Below are positions 18,524 through 24,454 of a stretch of 64,000 bases of DNA, piece by piece. Every line of letters begins with the position of its first letter. The first letter of the stretch is position 1. This stretch comes from Longispora fulva. GTDB lineage: Bacteria > Actinomycetota > Actinomycetes > Mycobacteriales > Micromonosporaceae. A program made the position numbers and the translations under genes. Under the pieces are notes generated by a model. The model saw only the letters and a list, made by a program, of their open reading frames with translations. It had not been told where the DNA came from and searched no databases. Location: positions 4,588,001-4,652,000 of the forward strand of contig NZ_JADOUF010000001.1 in assembly GCF_015751905.1 (NCBI RefSeq), in the 5' to 3' direction.

Positions 18524-19255
18524 TCAGCGTCCTCCGGAGACGCGCAGGACCGTGCCCGTCGTGTAGGAGGCGTCCGGGCCCAGCAGCCACGCGATGGCCG
18601 CCGCGATCTCCTCCGGCTGCCCGGACCTGCCCAGCGGGGTAGCCGCGCCGATCCGGTCCGCGCGCCCGGCGTCCCCGGCCGTCGCGTGCATGTCGGTGTA
18701 GACGGTGCCCGGGGCCACGGCGTTGACCCGGATGCCGGCCGGGCCGAGTTCCTTGGACAGCCCGATCGTCATCGTGTCGACGGCGGCCTTGGAGGCGGCG
18801 TAGTGCACATACTCCCCCGGGCTGCCCAGGGTGGCCGCCGCGGAGGACACGTTGACGATCGCGCCGCCCGGCCGCATTGTCCGGGCGGCGTACCGGCAGC
18901 ACAGCAGGTATCCGACCACGTTGACGTCCACGACCCGGCGCAGGTTCTCCGCCGTCTGGTCGACGAGCGGACCGAGCGGGCCGGTGACGCCGGCGTTGTT
19001 GACGAGCCCGGTGACGGGGCCGAACGCCGCGGCCGCCGCGAACAGCCGCGCGACGTCCGCCTCGTCCACCGTGTCGCCGGCCACCGCCACGCACCTGCCC
19101 CCGCCGGCCCGGACCTCGGCCACGAGCGCGGACGCCGCCGCCTCGTCCGTGCGGTAGCCGAACACGACGGCGTGCCCCTCGCCCGCGAGCCTGCGGACGG
19201 TGGCCGCCCCGATCCCCCGGCTGCCACCGGTCACCACGGTCACAAGATCAGTCAT
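18524..19255 (-). CDS. Short-chain dehydrogenase/reductase
   Basis: A 243-aa classical SDR. The Rossmann cofactor motif TGGSRGIGAATV is at about residues 9-20, NNAGV near 87-91, the catalytic Ser in NVSSAAATLG, and YAASKAAVD with the catalytic Tyr and Lys near 150. The FabG-like sequence suggests NAD(P)-dependent 3-ketoacyl or general ketone reduction; the substrate is not evident. The ATG at 19255 is 6 bases from a TACGGT box, giving a leaderless transcript. Divergent from the ACT-domain gene. Confidence 0.92.
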   Translation of the reverse strand: MTDLVTVVTGGSRGIGAATVRRLAGEGHAVVFGYRTDEAAASALVAEVRAGGGRCVAVAGDTVDEADVARLFAAAAAFGPVTGLVNNAGVTGPLGPLVDQTAENLRRVVDVNVVGYLLCCRYAARTMRPGGAIVNVSSAAATLGSPGEYVHYAASKAAVDTMTIGLSKELGPAGIRVNAVAPGTVYTDMHATAGDAGRADRIGAATPLGRSGQPEEIAAAIAWLLGPDASYTTGTVLRVSGGR

Positions 19256-19267
19256 GCTCCGACCGTA
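19256..19267 (-). promoter_or_regulatory. Leaderless promoter -10 box (TACGGT) of the SDR gene
   Basis: On the minus strand TACGGT (19267-19262) lies 6 bases before the ATG at 19255. Confidence 0.48.
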
Positions 19268-19345
19268 CCGGGAAGTAGGAATCCGCTACATGATCGTCAC
19301 AGGGGAACAGCACAGCCGTAACGGTTGGTGATCAGGCTGTGGCGC

Positions 19346-19834
19346 ATGAAGACACTGTCGAAGGACCTGATCGAGCTTGCCGCCCTGTTCGCGGCGGTCG
19401 CCGTGGCCGACGTGTTCGCCGGAGCCCTGGGACACGGTCAGCACGGCTCCCTCATCCTCGTCGGACTCGCCGCCGCGCTCGTGGTGTGCTCGGCCGCGCA
19501 CCGCTGGTGGGCGCACCGGCACGTCCGCGCGCCCCGGACCCCGGCGGCGACCGGGGACACCCTGTGGCGGATCCGGACCACCGTCGCCGACTCCCCGGGC
19601 CGGCTGGCCGCGCTGTGCACGGGGCTGGCGGAGTTGGACGTCAACATCCTCACCATCCAGGTGCATCCGTTGGGCGACAAGGTGATCGACGAGTTCCTGG
19701 TCGTCGCGCCGTTCGACGTCACCGGGGCGGTGCTGGTCGGGGCGATCACGGCGCGCGGCGGGTTGGGCACGCACGTCGAGCCGGCGTTGGCGGGGCTGTT
19801 CGACGAAGCGCCGGCACCAGCAAACCCGGCCTGA
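19346..19834 (+). CDS. Membrane-anchored ACT-domain protein
   Basis: A 162-aa product. Residues 8-25 and 34-50 are hydrophobic and look like two transmembrane helices, followed by a basic stretch (HRWWAHRHVR). Residues 72-145 form an ACT domain (TLWRIRTTVADSPGRLAAL, LDVNILTIQVHPL), the small amino-acid-binding regulatory fold. ACT domains on a membrane anchor without an enzyme are uncommon, so this may be a membrane-located amino-acid sensor. TTG and GTG codons at 19325 and 19328 could extend it by six or seven residues. The 68-base inverted repeat follows 11 bases after the stop. Confidence 0.78.
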   Translation: MKTLSKDLIELAALFAAVAVADVFAGALGHGQHGSLILVGLAAALVVCSAAHRWWAHRHVRAPRTPAATGDTLWRIRTTVADSPGRLAALCTGLAELDVNILTIQVHPLGDKVIDEFLVVAPFDVTGAVLVGAITARGGLGTHVEPALAGLFDEAPAPANPA

Positions 19835-19845
19835 GCCCTCCCCCC

Positions 19846-19913
19846 GGTGATCAACTACACGGTCGTGCACTTTTCCGGGGCCCGAAGTCCGCAACAACGT
19901 GTAGTTGATCACC
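19846..19913. repeat. 68-base inverted-repeat element, copy 1
   Basis: GGTGATCAACTACAC (19846-19860) is perfectly complementary to GTGTAGTTGATCACC (19899-19913) across a 38-base centre. The same element with the same total length and centre length is at 34286-34353. The centre also shows partial inner pairing. It starts 11 bases after a stop codon. Confidence 0.85.
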
Positions 19914-19981
19914 GGCTCGGGGTGGGGACGGGCTCCGGGGTGCGCCGGGGAAAGGGCGTGCGGAGCGCGCCCGTGGGGGCC

Positions 19982-19993
19982 TAGCCTGGGCGG
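19982..19993 (+). promoter_or_regulatory. Leaderless promoter -10 box (TAGCCT)
   Basis: TAGCCT (19982-19987), 6 bases before ATG 19994; no ribosome binding site. Confidence 0.45.
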
Positions 19994-20860
19994 ATGGATC
20001 CGGTGGAGCTCGCGCGTGGCTGGGGGGTGTCCGTGCGGTCCGCGCACCGGCCCGAGCAGGGCACCAACAACACCGTGTGGATCCTGGACGACACGTACGT
20101 GCTGCGGGTCTACCAGAATCTCGGCCTCGACCGGGTGCTCGCCGAGCACCGGCTGCTCGCGGCGTTGGGGTCGGCGGGGCTGTCCTTCCGGGTGCCGACG
20201 CCGGTCGGGCCCGTGCTGGAGACGGCTGCGGGGCCGGCGGCGCTGTTCGAGTACCTGCCGGGGACGGCCGGCAGGCGCGGCGCTGCCGGGGAGGCGCTGG
20301 GGGCCGCGCTCGGCGAACTGGACGCCGTCCTGGGCACGCTGGACCCCACGCTGGCCCCGACCGACTGGCGGGTGCCGCTGGGGGCGATCCACCCGGCGGT
20401 GCCGGATGTCGAGGCCCTGGTCGGTGACCTGCGGGCCGCCTGCGGTCCGCATCCCGGGCTGGACGTGCTGGACCGGCGCGCGGCGGAGACGGACGCGGCG
20501 TACCTGAGAATGGATCTTCCGGTGCAGATCTGTCATCTGGATATCGCGCCGGGGAACGTGCTGTTCGACGGCGGCCGGGTCTCGGCGGTGCTGGACTTCG
20601 AGATCGCCGGGCTGGACCTGCGGGTCAACGATCTGGTCGCCGGCATGTCGCAGTGCGGGCCGGGCTTTCTCGAGGGGTACAGGTCCATCGTGGACCTCAC
20701 GGACGGGGAGCTGGCGGTGGTGCCGGCGCTGACCCTGTTGCGGGCCATGAGCAGCGTGGTGTGGCGGGCCGGCCGGTGGCGACTGGATCAGTCCACTCTG
20801 GACGAGGTGGTCGACCGGTTGGACGAAATGGTTTTGCCGTCGGAGTTCTCGATCACCTAG
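19994..20860 (+). CDS. Aminoglycoside phosphotransferase-fold kinase
   Basis: A 288-aa protein of the APH/homoserine-kinase-II-like kinase fold. The N-lobe has GTNNTVWILDDTYVLRVY with the ATP-binding Lys position replaced by Arg, and the catalytic loop reads CHLDIAPGNVLFDGG (HxD....N) followed by the metal-binding VLDFEIAG. It phosphorylates a small-molecule hydroxyl group; similarity to the ThrB/II-type kinases is closer than to antibiotic-resistance enzymes, but the substrate is not evident. Leaderless start. The stop codon TAG is part of the -10 box of the next gene. Confidence 0.85.
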   Translation: MDPVELARGWGVSVRSAHRPEQGTNNTVWILDDTYVLRVYQNLGLDRVLAEHRLLAALGSAGLSFRVPTPVGPVLETAAGPAALFEYLPGTAGRRGAAGEALGAALGELDAVLGTLDPTLAPTDWRVPLGAIHPAVPDVEALVGDLRAACGPHPGLDVLDRRAAETDAAYLRMDLPVQICHLDIAPGNVLFDGGRVSAVLDFEIAGLDLRVNDLVAGMSQCGPGFLEGYRSIVDLTDGELAVVPALTLLRAMSSVVWRAGRWRLDQSTLDEVVDRLDEMVLPSEFSIT

Positions 20861-20871
20861 GCTCTGCGACC
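20858..20871 (+). promoter_or_regulatory. Possible -10 box (TAGGCT) overlapping a stop codon
   Basis: TAGGCT (20858-20863) lies 8 bases before the ATG at 20872 and includes the TAG stop of the kinase gene. It would start transcription of the 243-aa protein gene and, by read-through, of the structured RNA region behind it. Confidence 0.38.
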
Positions 20872-21603
20872 ATGGCAAAGCTGAACCAGATCATCGCCGT
20901 CGAGAAGGGCGTCAAGAGCAAGTCCTTCCACGAACTCACCGAGGCGCACCACGCTGTGCAGAAGCCGGCCCTGCTGTCCGGCATCTCGCGCAGCTACCAG
21001 CCGAAGGATGAGGAGGGCGAGCAGCTGCCGCCGGAGTCCACGAAGGTCCAGACCCGGGCCGAGGACGTGCTCCGCCAGGTCGGGGTCGGGCTCACCAAGC
21101 TGTTCGACGTGACAGCCTCGAAGGACGCCACGAACTGCGTGGCCCGCGCCGACGTCGTGGTGGATGAGCGGGTTCTCCTTTCGGACGTGCCGGTGACGTA
21201 TCTGCTGTTCCTGGAGAAGCAGCTCACCGACCTGCACACGTTCGTGAAGAAGCTGCCGGTGCTCGACGCCGCGGAGTCCTGGGTGTTCAACGACTCGGCC
21301 GACTGCTGGTCCACCGAGCCGGTCCGCACCATCCGGACGAAGAAGGTGCCCCGCAACCACGTGAAGGCCGAGGCCACCGAGAAGCACCCGGCCCAGGTCG
21401 AGGTCTACTACGAGGACATCGCCATCGGCTACTGGACGACGGTCAAGTTCTCCGGCGCGCTGCCCGCCAAGCGGGTCGCCGAACTCCTCGAGCGGGTGGA
21501 GAAGCTCCAGCAGGCGGTCAAGTTCGCCCGCGAGGAGGCCAACAACACCGAGGTGACCGACCGCAGCACGGGCGACAAGGTTTTCGGCTACCTGTTCCGG
21601 TAG
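20872..21603 (+). CDS. Unassigned 243-aa protein preceding the tRNA-like RNAs
   Basis: A 243-aa soluble protein starting MAKLNQIIAVEKGVKSK. It is Lys/Glu-rich with several basic patches (SISRSYQPKDEEGEQL-type segment, TIRTKKVPRNHVK), no signal peptide, no membrane helix, and a helical C-terminus (LLERVEKLQQAVKFARE). I believe similar proteins are common in actinomycetes, but I know no function. The stop codon is followed directly by about 390 bases of structured RNA with two permuted tRNA-like units and a terminator, all on the same strand, so protein and RNA probably share a transcript. A role in binding or maturing these RNAs is inference. Confidence 0.8.
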   Translation: MAKLNQIIAVEKGVKSKSFHELTEAHHAVQKPALLSGISRSYQPKDEEGEQLPPESTKVQTRAEDVLRQVGVGLTKLFDVTASKDATNCVARADVVVDERVLLSDVPVTYLLFLEKQLTDLHTFVKKLPVLDAAESWVFNDSADCWSTEPVRTIRTKKVPRNHVKAEATEKHPAQVEVYYEDIAIGYWTTVKFSGALPAKRVAELLERVEKLQQAVKFAREEANNTEVTDRSTGDKVFGYLFR

Positions 21604-21675
21604 CCGAGGTCAGACACCTCCGGGGAGCCGTGGGTGCGCGGAAGCGCAAGCTGAAACTGAGACGTTCAGACTGAT

Positions 21676-21758
21676 GGGGCAAGGTACAGGTGGAGGTTCG
21701 AGTCCTCCCTCCCGCACTCGCGCGGGAGTGGCCCAAATATGGCAGAGGCAGCCGCCCC
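21676..21758 (+). tRNA. Circularly permuted tRNA-like unit P1
   Basis: T stem GGAGG/CCTCC (21692-21696, 21704-21708) with loop TTCGAGT; then CTCCCGC (21709-21715, acceptor 3' strand), A (discriminator), a linker of six bases counted from 21716, then GCGGGAG (21722-21728), a perfect 7-bp partner. T8, then D stem GCC/GGC (21731-21733, 21747-21749) with A14, A15 and GG in the loop. The anticodon helix is irregular: GCC (21751-21753) with GGT (21683-21685), an AA bulge, and GCCCC (21754-21758) with GGGGC (21676-21680). No CCA is encoded. Order T half then D half is the reverse of a normal tRNA gene. Confidence 0.55.
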
Positions 21759-21814
21759 GCAAACTCAGACTCTCGCTCCAGATTCAGTATTCGCCGCCGA
21801 ACATCGGATCAACC

Positions 21815-21922
21815 GGTCACAGACTGACCGCAGTCGAGATACGAGTTCAACTCTCGTTGCCCGCTCTTCCTGCGGGCGTGGTCTAACGGCATGACGCGAC
21901 TGCTTCAACGTGATCTGTGATC
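21815..21922 (+). tRNA. Circularly permuted tRNA-like unit P2
   Basis: T stem ACGAG/CTCGT (21841-21845, 21853-21857) with loop TTCAACT; acceptor 3' strand TGCCCGC (21858-21864), T73, 7-base linker, acceptor 5' strand GCGGGCG (21872-21878): seven pairs, one of them G-T. T8, D stem GTC/GAC with loop TAACGGCAT. The anticodon stem is complete: CGACT (21897-21901) with AGTCG (21832-21836), extended by two pairs to GCAGTCG/CGACTGC, variable loop AGAT. An outer helix GGTCACA (21815-21821) with TGTGATC (21916-21922) closes the unit. G1-C72, C2-G71, G3-C70 and T73 resemble glycine tRNA identity. Confidence 0.6.
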
Positions 21923-21961
21923 TTAAACGTGCCGGTGTGAGCAATTGGGCGGCAACGCGAG

Positions 21962-21988
21962 GCCCGGGGGTTGGATACACCCCCGGGC
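21962..21988. terminator. GC-rich hairpin ending the RNA locus
   Basis: GCCCGGGGG (21962-21970) pairs perfectly with CCCCCGGGC (21980-21988), loop of nine bases. Only two T follow on the plus strand. It separates the RNA locus from the convergent anti-sigma gene and may serve both. Confidence 0.7.
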
Positions 21989-21996
21989 TTCACCAT

Positions 21997-22641
21997 TCAC
22001 CTGTTCAGGGCCGTGCACGGCCGCCAGCCGGCCGGCAGGGTCTCGAAGTCGATCCCGACGAATCCGGCGTCCGCAAGGAACATGACGAGGGTCTGCCCAA
22101 CGGGCTGCCGACCCCGGGTGACCTCGAACGTCGTGTCCCGGCCGTTGCCAACGGTGACTTTGAGGGGCGCCGTGTCGCGGGATCCGGGGTGACCCTCCGT
22201 CGGTTCCGCCGTCCGCTGCGCCGTCGGTTCCGCTGTCGGTTCCGCCGCCGGCGGGTGCTGCTTGACCATCCACTGTCTCACCCGGCCGGCGGTGTACCCG
22301 CACGGCCCGATCTCCACGACCCGGGTCGGCATCCCGGCGGCGGCCATCTCCCGTTCGAACCGGGCGGTGTCGAACCGGCCGCCGGAGTGCCGCAGTGTCA
22401 CGGTCACGGAGTCGCCGCGCACGTCGATCGCGTAGGCCGGGGTCACGGCCGACCCGTCAAGAAACGCGGGCCCCAGGGTGACCACGAGGCCGACGACGGC
22501 GGCGAGGGCGCCGGCCAGGGCGAATCTGCGGATCGACCGGCGGGGCGGCGGGCCGGCTTCGCGAAGTTCGTTCATCAGGTACTCCCGGAGAACGTCGTGC
22601 CGGCCCCCGGGCAGTTCGCGCTCGACTGGCATGTCCATCAC
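21997..22641 (-). CDS. Probable anti-sigma factor, single-pass membrane protein
   Basis: A 214-aa product. The N-terminal 40 residues are cytoplasmic (ERELPGGRHDVLREYLMNEL), followed by one transmembrane helix (about 42-62, RRFALAGALAAVVGLVVTLG) and an extracytoplasmic domain with a Pro/Glu/Thr-rich linker (repeats of PTAEPTA). The gene starts within the stop of the ECF-type sigma gene (GTGA at 22641, or ATG 22638). That position, topology and size fit a regulator that holds the sigma factor at the membrane. It lacks the HxxxCxxC zinc motif of ZAS anti-sigma factors, so the call rests on context. Confidence 0.65.
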   Translation of the reverse strand: MMDMPVERELPGGRHDVLREYLMNELREAGPPPRRSIRRFALAGALAAVVGLVVTLGPAFLDGSAVTPAYAIDVRGDSVTVTLRHSGGRFDTARFEREMAAAGMPTRVVEIGPCGYTAGRVRQWMVKQHPPAAEPTAEPTAQRTAEPTEGHPGSRDTAPLKVTVGNGRDTTFEVTRGRQPVGQTLVMFLADAGFVGIDFETLPAGWRPCTALNR

Positions 22642-23249
22642 TGCGTCAACTCCTCGGCGGGTCGGGCCGCGGTGTCGCGGTCACCTGTTACCTGTCCGGG
22701 GCCGGGCCCGGGTTCCCCGGTGGCGCCGAGGATGCTCCGCAGCTTCCGCCGGGCGCGCGACAGCCGGGACCGGACCGTGCCGACCGGCCAACCCAGGGCG
22801 AGCGCGGCGGCCGTGTAGTCCAGGCCAGCCCACACGCACAGCGCGAACACCTCCTGTTCGGCCCGGCGCAGGGTGCCCAGCGCGGCGCGGACCGCGGCGA
22901 CCCGGTGGGCGTCGTCGATCCGGCCGACCAGGTCCTCGGCGAAGTCCGGTACCGCCCGGGACGGTGGTATCCGCGCGAGGGCGGCGTTGTGCCGGCGGGC
23001 GGCGCGGGAGGTGTTGCGGGCCACGTTCGTGGCGACGCCCAGCAGCCAGGGCAGCAGCGAGTCGCCCTCGGGCTCCACCCTGGACCGTAGCCGCCAGGCC
23101 TCCAGGAACGTCAGCGCCATGATGTCCTCGGCTGTCGACCAGTTGCCGGTCAGCCGGAACGCGTGGTTGTAGACACTTTTGGCATGGTCGTCGAAGAGCT
23201 GCCCGAACGCGGCCGGATCACCGGCCCGCACCCGGGCGCGCGTACTCAT
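22638..23249 (-). CDS. ECF-type RNA polymerase sigma factor
   Basis: A 203-aa sigma-70 family protein with only regions 2 and 4. Region 2 is at about 10-80 (FGQLFDDHAKSVYNHAFRLT, then EDIMALTFLEAWRLR) and region 4 at about 115-170 (LDYTAAALALGWPVGTVRSR, the recognition helix, then LSRARRKLR). A Pro/Gly-rich tail ends the protein. It redirects RNA polymerase to a stress regulon that cannot be named. Start ATG 23249 is preferred because region 2 then begins at the usual distance; GTG 23264 is an alternative. It overlaps the downstream anti-sigma gene. Confidence 0.87.
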   Translation of the reverse strand: MSTRARVRAGDPAAFGQLFDDHAKSVYNHAFRLTGNWSTAEDIMALTFLEAWRLRSRVEPEGDSLLPWLLGVATNVARNTSRAARRHNAALARIPPSRAVPDFAEDLVGRIDDAHRVAAVRAALGTLRRAEQEVFALCVWAGLDYTAAALALGWPVGTVRSRLSRARRKLRSILGATGEPGPGPGQVTGDRDTAARPAEELTQ

Positions 23250-23292
23250 CTGCACACCGGTCACCTGTCCGCTGGCCGGTAGGCGGTTCCCA

Positions 23293-24378
23293 CTACAGGA
23301 CGATGGGCGTCTTCTTCTCGTCGAACCAGTAGTTGTCCTTCCACTCGTTGCCGTTGCCGGCCTCGTAGGACACCACCGGGCCGAACCGGCCGCACTTGGG
23401 GAACTCCCCGGTGCCGGTCTTGGCGAACGCGTTGCGGAAGAACTTGGTGTTCATGGCGAGCGGGAAGGGTTTGCTCTTCAGGCTGCCGGCGTACACGCAG
23501 TAGCCGCCGCCGCTGAAGTAGTTGTCCTCCACCAGGACGTTGGCGACCTGCTCGAAGTTGCCGTACAGCGACAGGGCCGCCGAGCAGCCGCTCACCGAGC
23601 ACTCGACCCGGTTGTGCCGCAACACCATGCCCGAGCCGCCGTGGAAGCCGATCCCGGACAGGTGCCGGCCCTCCGACGAGCCGCCCTCGATCACCGTGTT
23701 GATGTAGGAGTCCTCGATCACGGTGTTGGACCGGGGGTGCGCGCCGCTGAAAGCGCCGTGCAGGTAGCACCGCCGGCAGGTGAAGCCGGTCCAGCCCAGG
23801 ATGATGACCTTCAGGTCGTTGAGCCCGTCGATCTCCACGTCCTCGATGAGGATGTTCTTGTACGTGCCCTCCAGATCCGTCTTCACCCCGCAGCCCTTGG
23901 CGTTGATCTTGGACTTGCGGATGGTGACGTTGCTGGTCTTGATCTCGATGCAGCCGGTGACCTCGACGCCCTCGATCACGGTGCCGGACTTGGTCACCGA
24001 GATGTCGCCCGACGGCCGGAGCTTCGTGCCCGGGGGCACGCCGGTGGTGGCCTGTGACGGCCAGTAGCCGAGGCCGTCGGGTTTGACGGCCGGGCCGGAG
24101 GGCGACGGCAGCGGGGACGCCGACGGCTTCGCCGTGGAGATCACCCCCTGGTCGCCCGGGTCCTCCTCGTCGGCCCCGGCCTTCTTCGAGCCCTCCGCGA
24201 TCGGGAAGCGGGTCGGCTTCTCCGTCCCCGTCGCGTACATCACCACGCCGGCCAGGACGCCCGCCGCCGTGAGGACGGCGAGCGTGATCAGGCCGATCCG
24301 GACGAACCGGTTCTTCCGCGCGTGGTGCGTCGGCGGTTCGACCGGCGGTTCCGGATCGATGGGCTGGTCGGCTTCCAT
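23293..24378 (-). CDS. Membrane-anchored right-handed beta-helix protein
   Basis: A 361-aa product. Residues 1-23 are cytoplasmic and Pro-rich, 25-47 form a transmembrane helix (VRIGLITLAVLTAAGVLAGVV), then a Ser/Pro-rich stalk to about 105. The remaining 255 residues show the short repeated turns of a right-handed parallel beta helix (TVIEGVEVTGCIEI, NVTIRKSKINAKGC, NILIEDVEIDG, VLRHNRVECSVSGC), as in pectate-lyase-like proteins. Several Cys pairs suggest disulfides outside the cell. It may bind or cut polysaccharide. GAGGAG lies 9 bases before ATG 24378. Downstream of cobN, but a link to cobalamin is not evident. Confidence 0.8.
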   Translation of the reverse strand: MEADQPIDPEPPVEPPTHHARKNRFVRIGLITLAVLTAAGVLAGVVMYATGTEKPTRFPIAEGSKKAGADEEDPGDQGVISTAKPSASPLPSPSGPAVKPDGLGYWPSQATTGVPPGTKLRPSGDISVTKSGTVIEGVEVTGCIEIKTSNVTIRKSKINAKGCGVKTDLEGTYKNILIEDVEIDGLNDLKVIILGWTGFTCRRCYLHGAFSGAHPRSNTVIEDSYINTVIEGGSSEGRHLSGIGFHGGSGMVLRHNRVECSVSGCSAALSLYGNFEQVANVLVEDNYFSGGGYCVYAGSLKSKPFPLAMNTKFFRNAFAKTGTGEFPKCGRFGPVVSYEAGNGNEWKDNYWFDEKKTPIVL

Positions 24379-24454
24379 GGTGCGTGACTCCTCAGGTGAC
24401 CCCGATGTGGACGCGTCTCCGCGGCCGAGCCTACGACAGAAGTGCAAGCGACCA

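Larger units (their letters stand above)
21604..21995 (+). ncRNA. Structured non-coding RNA locus with two permuted tRNA-like units
   Basis: This 392-base stretch has no credible reading frame. It begins with a hairpin (GAGGT 21606-21610 with ACCTC 21616-21620, loop CAGAC) and a stem TGCGC/GCGCA closed by a GGAA tetraloop (21635-21648). Then come two units, each with a T arm and 3' acceptor strand first and 5' acceptor strand and D arm second. The pentamer CAGAC occurs at 21611, 21667, 21766 and 21820, that is, twice per unit at about 55-base spacing with a unit length near 154. A GC-rich hairpin at 21962 ends the locus. Confidence 0.65.

Noticed and set aside
19905-20507. Plus-strand frame starting inside the repeat element
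   Set aside because: Out of frame with the clear kinase gene and with a Gly/Arg/Ser-rich product typical of shadows.
21617-21716. A linear leucine-type tRNA with anticodon GAG
   Set aside because: A loop CTGAGAC is present, but the 5' acceptor strand CGGGGAG mismatches at two positions and no D arm with GG can be drawn. The arm TGCGC-GGAA-GCGCA is a tetraloop hairpin.
21722-21865. A single linear tRNA with an intron, using GCGGGAG (21722) and TGCCCGC (21858)
   Set aside because: The acceptor stem then has an A-G mismatch, the anticodon stem cannot form, and one T half (21692) and one D half (21872) remain without partners. The permuted reading pairs everything.
21604-21995. Group I intron halves (permuted intron-exon)
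   Set aside because: Segments like GTTCAGACTGATGGGG recall the conserved R element, but no matching S element (AGATATAGTCC type) or P3-P7 pairing was found.
21604-21995. Two-piece permuted tmRNA
   Set aside because: The D arm forms a proper stem, there is no tag reading frame ending in Ala-Ala, and no pseudoknots are evident; two units also argue against it.
20872-24378. Genomic island integrated at a tRNA
   Set aside because: No integrase, direct repeat or change in codon use was seen around the tRNA-like locus.
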